Positions 8,625-16,679 of a stretch of 64,000 nt of DNA are shown in pieces. Source of the DNA: Fibrobacter sp. UWB11 (GTDB taxonomy: Bacteria > Fibrobacterota > Fibrobacteria > Fibrobacterales > Fibrobacteraceae). Made by a program: the position numbers and the translations under genes. The stretch lies in the NCBI RefSeq assembly GCF_900143015.1, contig NZ_FSRT01000003.1, positions 62,001-126,000 of the forward strand, given 5' to 3'. The notes beneath the pieces are model-generated. The model was given only the letters and a program-made list of their open reading frames with translations. It ran no database searches and was not told the DNA's origin. Within the stretch, counting starts at the first letter, position 1, and each line of letters begins with the position of its first letter.

Positions 8625-8814
8625 AAAGAAGCTAACGGCGCCAATCACTGGAAGCCCATTTTGAAGGAATGGATAATCATAACGTGGGTAAAGATAGTAA
8701 TCAGGAGAGCGGTAAATTGCACCCGTAAACACAAGAACACTCTGATAAACAGCCAACTTTGTATCACCAAGATACACGTAAACGTATTTTTACACATAAT
8801 CAAAATCTAAACGC

Positions 8815-8844
8815 TTTGAAAAAAACTGCGATTTATTAGCTTTG
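8815..8844 (+). promoter_or_regulatory. FCB-type promoter for the first beta-barrel gene
   Basis: TTTG (8815-8818), an 18-bp spacer and TAGCTTTG (8837-8844) closely fit the TTTG/TAnnTTTG promoter known in Bacteroidetes. Transcription should begin a few bases later, leaving a leader of about 25-30 nt with a Shine-Dalgarno AGGA before the ATG at 8878. Confidence 0.6.
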
Positions 8845-8877
8845 CATAAAACAAAAAACTTATCAGGAAAACATTAT

Positions 8878-9501
8878 ATGAAAAAATTTCTTTTGTCTAT
8901 TGCTCTCGCTGCTGTGAGCGCATTTGCAATTTCCGCACCGAAAACTCATGACGGTTTCTTCTTGAACGGCACGATGGGCTTTGGCTACTCCGGCTTTGAA
9001 GAAGAAGTTGAAAAGGGATTGGCCACTTTGGAATGCAAGGGCTTTGCATACGAAGGCTCATTCAAGATTGGTGGTGCAGTCACTCAGAACGTTATCCTGC
9101 ACGCAACAATTGGCCTGAACGTTCTTTTCCCGGATCTCGAAGGTAAGGAAAGAGGCTACTCTGGATCTCAAAAGATTGCTCACGATGGCTTCAATATTTT
9201 CATGCTCGGTGGCGGCCTCACCTACTTCTTCCCTAGCGAAAGCAACATCTATGTGAGTGCTTCTGTAGGCTTGACAGACATCAGCATCACCTTCGATGGC
9301 AATGATTATGACCTTACCGACCTTGATAACGGCATCGGTTTCAACATTACCGTTGGCAAGGAATGGTGGATGAATGACGAACTCGGTCTCGGTGTTGCTC
9401 TTTCTTACACCCACAATTCCGCTGACGGCAACGTTAAAAAATATAAGGTTGAAGCTAGTTCCAACACATTTGCAATCGTAGCTTCCCTCACCTTCAACTA
9501 A
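8878..9501 (+). CDS. Outer-membrane beta-barrel protein, paralogue A
   Basis: The ATG at 8878 is chosen over an upstream in-frame start because it begins the signal peptide (MKKFLLSIALAAVSAFAISA) and follows AGGA. The mature protein of about 190 residues has alternating beta-strand patterns (FLNGTMGFGYSGF, VILHATIGLNV, NIYVSASVGLTDIS) and ends with a terminal-strand-like TFAIVASLTFN ending in an aromatic-Asn pair, consistent with an 8-strand barrel. Function is unknown. The next gene is a tandem paralogue sharing APKTHDGFF, GKEWW and ALSY motifs. Confidence 0.75.
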   Translation: MKKFLLSIALAAVSAFAISAPKTHDGFFLNGTMGFGYSGFEEEVEKGLATLECKGFAYEGSFKIGGAVTQNVILHATIGLNVLFPDLEGKERGYSGSQKIAHDGFNIFMLGGGLTYFFPSESNIYVSASVGLTDISITFDGNDYDLTDLDNGIGFNITVGKEWWMNDELGLGVALSYTHNSADGNVKKYKVEASSNTFAIVASLTFN

Positions 9502-9524
9502 TCGTTTAATAAAAACTTGTATGG

Positions 9525-9555
9525 AGCCTCTGTGTTTTACATGGAGGCTTTTTTT
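9525..9555 (+). terminator. Terminator after beta-barrel paralogue A
   Basis: AGCCTC (9525-9530) pairs with GAGGCT (9544-9549), followed by a run of T. It separates the two paralogues, so the second may have lower expression or its own promoter. Confidence 0.7.
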
Positions 9556-9584
9556 AACCCGAATATCAAAAGGAGAATTTGTTC

Positions 9585-10208
9585 ATGAGAAAAATCATTT
9601 TGCTCATCACAATTGCTGTATGTTGCGCATTTGCCACGTCAGCACCCAAAACACACGATGGCTTTTTCATGAACGGCATCGCCGGCTTGGGGTATGGAAA
9701 TTACGTCAACGAGATAAAGACTGAAGGCGTCAAAATAGAAAGTAAAGGTGCGAAGCTCGAATCTGGTTTTAAAATAGGCGGAGCCATTGTCCCTAACTTT
9801 ATTTTGCACGCAACCATTAATTTAAGTTCAATCGTTACAGACATCAAAGCATCTAACAGCGAAGGCGAAACTTCAACGTTACCTCTCAAAAATGAAGCCT
9901 ACAAAGTCCTCGTCTTTGGTGCCGGTATTACATACTACATTCCTCATGAATCCAACATTTATTTTAGCGCTACGGCCGGTTTAGCAGATTACTCTGAATT
10001 TTGTGCCAGTGGCAGAGTCGTCACCGAGCACCACGCCAATTTCAGTTTTAACCTGTCTGTAGGCAAGGAATGGTGGGTGAACAATGAACTCGGCATAGGC
10101 GTTGCATTATCATACAATCATTCCTCTGCCGATACCAAACTTGTCGGTTATAAAGGCGAAGCCACTTTCAACTCATTTGCCGTTGTTGCCTCGTTCACTT
10201 TCAACTAA
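9585..10208 (+). CDS. Outer-membrane beta-barrel protein, paralogue B
   Basis: The ATG at 9585 follows AGGAG with 9-nt spacing; a TTG at 9579 is too close to that site. The 207-residue product has a signal peptide (MRKIILLITIAVCCAFATSA) and the same plan as the protein just upstream: APKTHDGFFMNG after cleavage, SGFKIGGAIVPNFILHATIN in the middle and GKEWWVNNELGIGVALSY near the end, finishing in an aromatic-Asn pair. The two clearly arose by tandem duplication, with divergence concentrated in probable surface loops. Function is unknown. Confidence 0.75.
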   Translation: MRKIILLITIAVCCAFATSAPKTHDGFFMNGIAGLGYGNYVNEIKTEGVKIESKGAKLESGFKIGGAIVPNFILHATINLSSIVTDIKASNSEGETSTLPLKNEAYKVLVFGAGITYYIPHESNIYFSATAGLADYSEFCASGRVVTEHHANFSFNLSVGKEWWVNNELGIGVALSYNHSSADTKLVGYKGEATFNSFAVVASFTFN

Positions 10209-10233
10209 TTGTTGAATCATACTTTTACAAAAG

Positions 10234-10263
10234 AGCCTTCACGATAAACGTGAAGGCTTTTTC
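10234..10263 (+). terminator. Strong terminator between convergent genes
   Basis: AGCCTTCACG and CGTGAAGGCT form a perfect 10-bp stem (10234-10243 with 10249-10258) followed by TTTTTCGTTTT. It ends the barrel gene and faces the LysR gene stop at 10269. Confidence 0.9.
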
Positions 10264-10268
10264 GTTTT

Positions 10269-11162
10269 CTACTTTCGCTTGCATTGCTGACGACGACGGA
10301 GAATGTACTTCGTCAGGAAATTGTAGAACTGTTCCGTCTTGGAATTATCCTGTTTGTTGCGACGGAGCGAAATGACGATATCGCGCTTAAAGTCCGTATC
10401 GGTAATTTCGAGAAGACGGACGCGCTTGTGATCCATTTTTCCCCACGAAAGTTCCGGCCAGAATCCAACTCCGATACCCGCAGCAACAGCCTCCTTGACA
10501 ACGGACGCGTTATCGCTTTCAAACGTTACATTCGTATGGAATCCGATGCTATCACAGAGTTCATTACAAATCTGGCGGTACTGTTTTGAACCATAAAGAC
10601 GAATAAATTTTTCGTCCTTCAAGTCAAACAGCGATATGGAACTGAGTTTTTTGTATTGCGCGGTATTTGGAACGGCCAAGAAAATCTTTTCGGAATGGAC
10701 AAACGTTTCGTCACTTTCAGTGTTGTCCAGTTCCGGTCTGTAATTCGCGTAAGTACGAACGCAGATGTCAAAGACGCTCGTTTCTTCGTTCTGCACAATA
10801 TCCACATCGATGTCGGAATTACTACGCCTGTACTCAATCACAGCACTCGTAATGAGCGTCGATGCCGCAAGAACGTTCAGCTTCACGTTGTTGTTCTGCT
10901 TGTTCGCCGTTTCTTTCAAAAGCGCCGGAAGCGCCATCATATTTTCGTAAAGCGGCTGAAGCTTTTCGTAAAAGAACTTTCCGCTGTCCGTAAGCTTGAT
11001 GTTACGCCCTGCATTCTTGAACAGCAATACACCTAGCTCATCTTCGAGCTTGTGTATAGCTTGCGTGAGGGCCGGTTGAACAATACAGAGGTTCTTTGCA
11101 CTTTGCGTGACATGCTCCGTACGCGCCACCTCCAAGAAGTATTTGAGCTGTGTGAGTTCCAT
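10269..11162 (-). CDS. LysR-family transcriptional regulator
   Basis: The ATG at 11162 begins MELTQLKYFLEVARTEHVTQSAKNLCIVQPALTQAIHKLE, a classic LysR winged-helix DNA-binding domain (residues 1-60), followed by a linker helix and a periplasmic-binding-like effector domain. The TTG nine bases upstream is unlikely to be the start. Length (297 residues) is normal. The effector cannot be told from sequence. LysR proteins often control a divergent neighbour, but here the neighbours are convergent (barrel gene) and same-strand (AAA+ regulator), so the target may lie elsewhere. Confidence 0.88.
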   Translation of the reverse strand: MELTQLKYFLEVARTEHVTQSAKNLCIVQPALTQAIHKLEDELGVLLFKNAGRNIKLTDSGKFFYEKLQPLYENMMALPALLKETANKQNNNVKLNVLAASTLITSAVIEYRRSNSDIDVDIVQNEETSVFDICVRTYANYRPELDNTESDETFVHSEKIFLAVPNTAQYKKLSSISLFDLKDEKFIRLYGSKQYRQICNELCDSIGFHTNVTFESDNASVVKEAVAAGIGVGFWPELSWGKMDHKRVRLLEITDTDFKRDIVISLRRNKQDNSKTEQFYNFLTKYILRRRQQCKRK

Positions 11163-11193
11163 GTGTAGCAATATAGGTTTTTAGACGAGATGG

Positions 11194-11220
11194 AGGTGCC
11201 CGATCAAGTCGGGCATGACA
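11194..11220. repeat. Interspersed palindrome of the CCCGATCAAGTCGGG type
   Basis: TGCCCGA and TCGGGCA form a hairpin followed by TGACA. It lies between the LysR start and the AAA+ regulator stop. Related TGACA-bearing palindromes occur near 12801, 18651 and 34060. Confidence 0.65.
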
Positions 11221-11247
11221 TTCAAGCGTGGCATGACAACATAACTG

Positions 11248-12777
11248 CTACTTACTAAAAGCAGTAAGGTCGATGCCGAGTTGCTTGATTTTGTAAGTCA
11301 AGATGCGCGGAGTAGTCGAAAGGCTACGGGCGGCAGCAGCCATTTTGCCCTTGGAACTCTTGAGCGCATCGCAAATGATGTCGCGTTCGTACGCTTCGAC
11401 CATGAGCTTGAGGTTTCCGCTCACAGGGGTTCCGCTCGTTTCGTCTGTCTGAATCGTCGGCGGGAAGTGATGCGGGTAGATGACATCTTCTTCGGTCAAG
11501 AGAACCGCACGTTCAATGGCATTTTCGAGTTCACGCACATTACCCGGCCACGGGTAACTCATGAGCATTTCGATCGTTCCGCGAGCAAGACGGCGAACGT
11601 TTTTGCCAACCAAACGGCAATAATGTTCTACAAAGTAATCCGCCAAAAGAACAATATCGGTGCGACGCTTGCGAAGAGGCGGAACGTAAATCGGGACTAT
11701 GTGAAGCTGGTAGTACAAGTCTTCGCGGAAGGTTCCTTCGGAAACCATCTGCTGCAGGTTCTTTGTCGTTGCGCAAATCACGCGCACGTTCACTTTTTTC
11801 GGAAAGCGCGCTCCAACGCGTTCCATTTCGCCCTGCTGCAGAAGTCGAAGCAACTTTATCTGCAAGTTCGGGGTGAGTTCAGCGACTTCATCGAGGAATA
11901 GCGTTCCGCCTTCGGCTTGTTCTACGCGGCCCGGCGCCTCGTTGACGACGCCAACCAAGGCGCCCTTTTCGCTACCGAAAAGTTCCCGGTCCAACACGGA
12001 CTCCGGGAGGGCCGCGCAATGCACTCGCACGAACGGCCCTAAATTACGGTCAGAACGGAAATGAATGGCTTCTGCAACAAGACCTTTGCCCGTCCCGACC
12101 TCGCCCACAATGAGCGCTGGAAGCGGGCTTCGAGCCACCTGGTCGATTTGCGTGTAGACCTGTTGCATTTCAGGCGTTTTTCCGATGATGTTATCCGGTT
12201 GAAAACGTGCCTTGAGTTCCATCGCCATGCGTTCGTTTTCGGCCTTGAGGATTTCGTTTTCTTCTCGGGCCTGGCGGCGGAGTTTTACTGCAGTCGCAAG
12301 CATCTGCGCGATGATTTCGAGCAAATGAATCTGGTCGTTGAGGTTCGCTTCGTCAGGATTGTGTTCGTCGGCACTCAAGGCGCCAACGACTTCCTGTTCC
12401 ATGATAATCGGGACGCAAAGGAACGCCTTATCTTCGGTCTTGCCGCGGCCCGTGCGGTCCAAGAAGTCCGGGTCTTTCGCAACAGATGGGATGATGATGG
12501 GCTTACCGGTTTCAACGACTCGGCCGGTAATACCTTCACCCACCTTATAGCGGCCCTTGCTCGCCTGGCGGCTGCTCAAGCCTTCTGCAATTTCAATAGA
12601 GATTTCGCCGGTATGGCGATTGTACAAAGTGAGAGTCGCATGTTCGACCCCCATCACCGATTCAACGGTTTGCAATACAGGATGCGCAACAGTCTCAAAA
12701 TCAAGACTCTGGTTCAAAATGGAGCTGATCTTGTAGAGCAGCTCTAGTTCTTGAATTTTTGATTGAGTGTTGGGCAT
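11248..12777 (-). CDS. NifA/NtrC-type GAF-AAA+-Fis regulator with altered GAFTGA loop
   Basis: This 509-residue protein has a GAF sensor domain (about 1-165), a short coiled linker, a sigma-54-activator AAA+ domain (about 195-425) and a C-terminal Fis-type helix-turn-helix (about 465-505, GKMAAAARSLSTTPRILTYKIKQLGI). Walker A is GEVGTGKG (225-232), Walker B is GGTLFLDEVAE (290-300), and the arginine-finger region FREDLYYQL is present. The loop that touches sigma-54, normally GAFTGA, reads GALVGV at 272-277, so three of six positions differ. This is unusual for a working sigma-54 activator. The domain order resembles NifA, but no nif genes are in the window. Its promoter region overlaps the terminator of yqeY. 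Confidence 0.85.
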   Translation of the reverse strand: MPNTQSKIQELELLYKISSILNQSLDFETVAHPVLQTVESVMGVEHATLTLYNRHTGEISIEIAEGLSSRQASKGRYKVGEGITGRVVETGKPIIIPSVAKDPDFLDRTGRGKTEDKAFLCVPIIMEQEVVGALSADEHNPDEANLNDQIHLLEIIAQMLATAVKLRRQAREENEILKAENERMAMELKARFQPDNIIGKTPEMQQVYTQIDQVARSPLPALIVGEVGTGKGLVAEAIHFRSDRNLGPFVRVHCAALPESVLDRELFGSEKGALVGVVNEAPGRVEQAEGGTLFLDEVAELTPNLQIKLLRLLQQGEMERVGARFPKKVNVRVICATTKNLQQMVSEGTFREDLYYQLHIVPIYVPPLRKRRTDIVLLADYFVEHYCRLVGKNVRRLARGTIEMLMSYPWPGNVRELENAIERAVLLTEEDVIYPHHFPPTIQTDETSGTPVSGNLKLMVEAYERDIICDALKSSKGKMAAAARSLSTTPRILTYKIKQLGIDLTAFSK

Positions 12778-12790
12778 ACAGATTTAATAT

Positions 12791-12822
12791 AAAAAAGGCG
12801 ACCCCGGAACGGAGTCCGGGGT
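12791..12822 (-). terminator. Terminator after yqeY, built from an interspersed palindrome
   Basis: On the minus strand ACCCCGGA pairs with TCCGGGGT (8 bp) and is followed by CGCCTTTTTT. The same CCCCGG palindrome plus TGACA appears after rimO. The T-run is only about 14 bp from the AAA+ regulator ATG. Confidence 0.75.
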
Positions 12823-12837
12823 GACAAAGCATGACTG

Positions 12838-12862
12838 GATGGGGCAAGCCCCAACCTCTTCG
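12838..12862. repeat. GATGGGGC-GCCCCAACCTCTTCG repeat, copy 1
   Basis: GGGGC and GCCCC form a small palindrome followed by AACCTCTTCG. A second copy is at 33777-33804, with a slightly longer loop. Confidence 0.65.
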
Positions 12863-12864
12863 CG

Positions 12865-13335
12865 TTACTTCAGTGCTTCTTGCACGAGAGCGGAAGCGCG
12901 CTTGGAATCAAAGCGGCCCTTGACCTTCGGGGAAAGTTCCTTCATGATCTTTCCCATGTCCTTCGGAGAAGAGGCGCCCGTTGCAGCCTTGATTTCGGCA
13001 ATGAGGGCCTTGACTTCTTCTTCGCTCATTTCGGCAGGCATGTACTTGCGGTACAAAGCGATGCAAGCTTCTTCTTCAGGAATCTTGTCCATGAAACCGC
13101 CCTTCTTGAGGATTTCGATGGCTTCCTGCTTCTGCTTTACGCTCTTGGCAAGAACGTCAATGCACATTGCATCCGTAATGGTATCCATAATCTGAGCCGG
13201 AGCGGCACCAGCCTTCATGGCTTCGTTCTTGATATCAGAATGAAGCGTACGGAGCGTTCCAAGTGTTGCAGCATCATGAGCCTTCATGGCGGTCTTGATG
13301 TCATCAAGAATCTGGGTAAGCAAAGCACAACTCAT
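12865..13335 (-). CDS. yqeY: YqeY/GatB-like domain protein
   Basis: This 156-residue helical protein matches the YqeY family: LRTLHSDIKNEAMKAG near the start, a central KQKQEAIEILKKGG, and a C-terminal GKIMKELSPKVKGRFDSKRASALVQEAL that resembles the tail domain of GatB. In other bacteria yqeY is often linked to rpsU (S21), as it is here, with rpsU about 130 bp upstream on the same strand. A role in tRNA-dependent amidation has been proposed for the family but is not established. Confidence 0.88.
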   Translation of the reverse strand: MSCALLTQILDDIKTAMKAHDAATLGTLRTLHSDIKNEAMKAGAAPAQIMDTITDAMCIDVLAKSVKQKQEAIEILKKGGFMDKIPEEEACIALYRKYMPAEMSEEEVKALIAEIKAATGASSPKDMGKIMKELSPKVKGRFDSKRASALVQEALK

Positions 13336-13461
13336 ATTGATCCCGAGCGATTAGAAACGCCTCGCCCAAGCGATGAAGTTTTATAAAACACCTAATGAGT
13401 CATCGACATTCATCGACAACTCATTAAATTTTAGCAAAAATCTTCCGATTCAGAAATCGAA

Positions 13462-13671
13462 TTAGTAGAGACGCTTGCGGTTCTGGTCAGCAATCTCTTT
13501 GAGACGCTTGCGACGAGCAGCCGTTTCAATACGCTTCTTTTCTTCGGAGGGCTTTTCGAAACGCTGACGCTTCTTGACGTCGGAAATGATACCATTCTTT
13601 TCGCAAGACTTGGTGAAACGCTTGAGAGCGCGTTCGAAAGGTTCGTTGGACTTAACAATAACGCCGATCAC
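13462..13671 (-). CDS. rpsU: 30S ribosomal protein S21
   Basis: The 69-residue basic protein (IGVIVKSNEPFERALKRF, then KKRQRFEKPSEEKKR) is S21, which binds the small subunit near the anti-Shine-Dalgarno region and helps start translation. It appears to start with GTG at 13671, preceded by AAGGATTATC, since no ATG fits the conserved N-terminus. A sigma-70-like promoter lies 40-70 bp upstream. Confidence 0.93.
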   Translation of the reverse strand: MIGVIVKSNEPFERALKRFTKSCEKNGIISDVKKRQRFEKPSEEKKRIETAARRKRLKEIADQNRKRLY

Positions 13672-13710
13672 GATAATCCTTTGGTTAAAAATTCAATTTT
13701 TTGATAGCCA

Positions 13711-13739
13711 AATATACCTAAATATTTAAAATCTGTCAA
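13711..13739 (-). promoter_or_regulatory. Promoter of rpsU
   Basis: Minus-strand TTGACA (13734-13739), a 17-bp spacer and TATATT (13711-13716) continuing into TG give both a perfect sigma-70 -35 box and the FCB TAnnTTTG element in one promoter. Confidence 0.75.
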
Positions 13740-13779
13740 GGGTAACATTTTCCAAGCACTTTCACAAGTGCTTTCCTGC

Positions 13780-15714
13780 TTAAAGAGCACTACCCCCTTT
13801 ATATTCCATTGCAAGCATGGTAATGTCGTCAAATTGCGAGGTGTTTTTTGCAAACGCATCGATTTGGCGTTTAACAAAACGACATGTTTCACCTGTGCCC
13901 TTTCCTCCACCAATAGAAAGCGCGTCGAGTAATCGATCGTTACCGAACAATTCATTATGCTCATTAGTCGCTTCCGTCACGCCATCGGTATAAAGGAACA
14001 GCATATCGCCAGGAGCAAGGTCAAGCGTTTGCAGTCTGTAACGCGAGTTTTCCATTGCCGCAAGCACAATCCCCGCCTTGCTCTTCGCAAATTCAACGGA
14101 ACCGTCCTTATGCCGGATTACAGGCGGATTATGTCCCGCCGAAGCAAATTCAACATGTCCCGTTTTCAAATCGATAAAGCCCATCCACACCGTCACGAAC
14201 ATGTTCGCACGGTTTCGTTTAGCAAGTTCGTAATTCGACTTTTCGAGCGTTTCGACTACGGACTTCAAGTTTTGCGCCATGGTCCTCAAAACAATTCGAG
14301 AAACCATCATAAAGAGTGCCGCAGGAACGCCCTTCCCCGAAACATCACCCACGACCACGCATAGGCGGCCATCATCCAGCTTGAAGAAATCATAAAAATC
14401 ACCGCCAACCTCCTTGGCCGGTAAGAGGAACGGAGTCAATTCATGATACGGATCTTCAGAGCCCTCTTCCTTTTCGTCCATCGACAAGAATCCGATCTGG
14501 ATATCCTTTGCAAAATCAAGCTCGCTTTCGATGCGGTCCAAATCCTTTTGCTTTTCCATGTGTTCTTTAAGCGACGTGCGCATGTTCAAGAACGCCCATG
14601 CAAACTGCGCAATTTCATCGCGTCCCGACAGGTGCGGGATTTCCACATCAAAGTCGCCCTGCCCCATTTTGTTAGCCGCCACAGCCAGTTCTTTAAGCGG
14701 ACGGGACACTCTGGTCGAAATCACAAATATCAGGATCAGCATCACGACATAGCCTGCAAAGCACATCCACGCAAACATTTTTTCCAGGGAACGCTGACTC
14801 TCCATAAATTCATTCGCAGGCCACACAATCATGAACGTCCAGCCGTTCGATTCCATCGCCTTGAAGTAAATGACAGCATCCTTACCGTCGGCTGTGGTCC
14901 CCATGAAGAGTCCCTTCTTCATGCTTTGCACGGTCTTTTCAAATTCCGTAACCGCCTGCGCGCCAACTCCTCCAGAAATGTCGGACAAGCTCTCTTTGAA
15001 AACAATCTCGTTCTTGGGGTGCGCGATAATGGTATTATTCGCAGACAACACAACGACGTAGCCCGAGTTCGACACGGGGATTGACGCCACCGTTTCCTTG
15101 AGGAACGCAATTGACATATCCACGCAAAGGACACCCGCAAAAACGGTATTCCCGTAAGCGTCTTTCTGATAAATCGGCACCGTGTAAATCGCAATCGGCT
15201 CCCTGATAAAGTCTCCAACAAACGGTTCCTGCCAAAGCCCTTTCTGCAAGTTTTTCGTGCTCTTGTACCAAGTCTTTTCAAGATAGTCGCCACCCTTTAT
15301 CAACTTGATTTCGGATCCTGAATATTGGGCAAGACGCATCACCTCCTGGTGCCACTTGGACTTGGGAGCCATACCCGGTTCGTAGGCAACGACAACGGCC
15401 AGCACCTGCGGAAGCGTTTGCCTAGCATCAAAAACGGCCTGAGTCAAGAAGTCGTCGAGATCCTTTCCCGAAAGCATTTCCTTGCCAAGCACTTCGGCAT
15501 ACTCGTCGCCGAGTTTCTTGCCTTTTTCAAAAAGTTTTTCGATTATGGCGACATTCGCGAGACTGATTTCTTCGCCTTTTTCTGTGAGCAGTGTCGAAAG
15601 CTCGCTTTGCACCTGAAAACTGAGAACCCCGAACAACGTCGCGAATACGATGCTGAAACCGACTAGGGTCATCATGGACTGTTTGAACGCCAGTCCGTGC
15701 ATATTGAAGCCCAT
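13780..15714 (-). CDS. Membrane sensor with Cache and HAMP domains and PP2C (SpoIIE/RsbU-type) phosphatase
   Basis: The 644-residue protein has a transmembrane helix at the N-terminus (about 13-33), an extracytoplasmic Cache-like sensor (about 40-310), a second helix (about 315-340), a HAMP linker (SRPLKELAVAANKMGQGDFDVEI) and a C-terminal PP2C-type serine phosphatase (about 410-640). Metal-binding motifs are present: EVGGDFYDFF, VVGDVSGKGVPAALFM, LYTDGVTEA and FDDITMLAM. Such proteins usually control anti-anti-sigma switches (RsbU style); no partner kinase or STAS gene is in the window. AAGG precedes the ATG by about 6 nt. Confidence 0.88.
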   Translation of the reverse strand: MGFNMHGLAFKQSMMTLVGFSIVFATLFGVLSFQVQSELSTLLTEKGEEISLANVAIIEKLFEKGKKLGDEYAEVLGKEMLSGKDLDDFLTQAVFDARQTLPQVLAVVVAYEPGMAPKSKWHQEVMRLAQYSGSEIKLIKGGDYLEKTWYKSTKNLQKGLWQEPFVGDFIREPIAIYTVPIYQKDAYGNTVFAGVLCVDMSIAFLKETVASIPVSNSGYVVVLSANNTIIAHPKNEIVFKESLSDISGGVGAQAVTEFEKTVQSMKKGLFMGTTADGKDAVIYFKAMESNGWTFMIVWPANEFMESQRSLEKMFAWMCFAGYVVMLILIFVISTRVSRPLKELAVAANKMGQGDFDVEIPHLSGRDEIAQFAWAFLNMRTSLKEHMEKQKDLDRIESELDFAKDIQIGFLSMDEKEEGSEDPYHELTPFLLPAKEVGGDFYDFFKLDDGRLCVVVGDVSGKGVPAALFMMVSRIVLRTMAQNLKSVVETLEKSNYELAKRNRANMFVTVWMGFIDLKTGHVEFASAGHNPPVIRHKDGSVEFAKSKAGIVLAAMENSRYRLQTLDLAPGDMLFLYTDGVTEATNEHNELFGNDRLLDALSIGGGKGTGETCRFVKRQIDAFAKNTSQFDDITMLAMEYKGGSAL

Positions 15715-16047
15715 AAAAAACCTTTTCTTTTTACTACATCAAAAATCGTTTTTTATTACATGCAAAAATATATGTAACTTAACAAACCTTGTTTAGACCC
15801 CTTAACGATTTTTACCGGATAAAACAACCATTTTTGAGAGGAACTGCAAACGGAACGTTTTTATAATAAACATTTGAGCACCAAATATACTCAAAAAATT
15901 CGCTTTTTATTGTATTTTTTTGTAAAATTTCAACTTTTTTCATAAAAATAAATCTTCATAACTTGCGAAGTATCAAAGACTTATGTATATTCTTTGTAAG
16001 ATTATTCCAATTTGCTGGAGAAAATTTTTTCAATGTGGAGTTCACCC
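15715..16047. other. AT-rich intergenic region between divergent genes
   Basis: No gene is visible. The AT-rich stretch should hold the divergent promoters of the PP2C gene and the SPOR lipoprotein gene. A minus-strand TATTTTTG (15763-15770) fits the TAnnTTTG element about 50 bp upstream of the PP2C ATG. Confidence 0.4.
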
Positions 16048-16599
16048 ATGAAACTGCAATCGGTATCTTTACTCGGGGCAATCACCCTTTCCTGCGCCTT
16101 ACTTTGCGCCTGCGGTAGCAAGGAAGAACAACCCGCACCTCAAGTCGAAGCCAAGCCTGTTGTCGAAACACCCGCTCCAGCTCCTGTCCAGGAAGCGGCA
16201 CCAGAACCTGTTCAAGAAGAACCCGCATTGGTACCTATCCAATCCCTCAGCGAAGAAAAGAGCGCTCCGGTCGAAGAACGTCCGGCACCAGTCTCTAGCG
16301 TTGAGCAGGAATCTTCCGGCCCGTTCGTGATTCAGGTGAGCATCCAGCCTTCTAGAAGAGCCGCAAATAGCGTTGTAAGCAAACTTTCTGACCAAGGCAT
16401 CAAGGCTTACGTTGCCGAAGTCGAAAATCCCGGTGAACTCGAAGGCACGTTCTACCGCGTGCGCGTTGGCTACTTCTCCACTATCGCAAACGCACAGCAA
16501 TTCGGCAAGGAAGTTCTCGCACCGCAGGGTTATGCCGGTTGGGTGGACAATCGCAAGAACGATCGCATTGGCCAGCCCGGCGCAAGCGAAGACATGTAA
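16048..16599 (+). CDS. SPOR-domain lipoprotein
   Basis: The ATG at 16048 follows GTGGAG by 8 nt; upstream in-frame starts lack such a site. The 183-residue product begins with a lipoprotein signal ending LLCAC, so Cys-22 or so is probably lipidated. A long Pro/Glu/Ala-rich linker (APAPVQEAAPEPVQEEP) follows, then a C-terminal SPOR domain of about 75 residues (FVIQVSIQPSRRAANSVVSKL, then FYRVRVGYFSTIANAQQF). SPOR domains bind denuded peptidoglycan strands at division sites, so this is probably an outer-membrane lipoprotein acting in cell-wall turnover. Confidence 0.85.
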   Translation: MKLQSVSLLGAITLSCALLCACGSKEEQPAPQVEAKPVVETPAPAPVQEAAPEPVQEEPALVPIQSLSEEKSAPVEERPAPVSSVEQESSGPFVIQVSIQPSRRAANSVVSKLSDQGIKAYVAEVENPGELEGTFYRVRVGYFSTIANAQQFGKEVLAPQGYAGWVDNRKNDRIGQPGASEDM

Positions 16600-16625
16600 T
16601 TTTACAAAAGCAACGAACTGTTAAA

Positions 16626-16651
16626 GGCCCCGCACTTGCGGAGCCTTTTTT
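16626..16651 (+). terminator. Terminator after the SPOR lipoprotein
   Basis: GGCCCCGC pairs with GCGGAGCC (one mismatch), followed by six T. Confidence 0.75.
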
Positions 16652-16679
16652 AATTGAACTTAAATCAATTTAGAATCAA

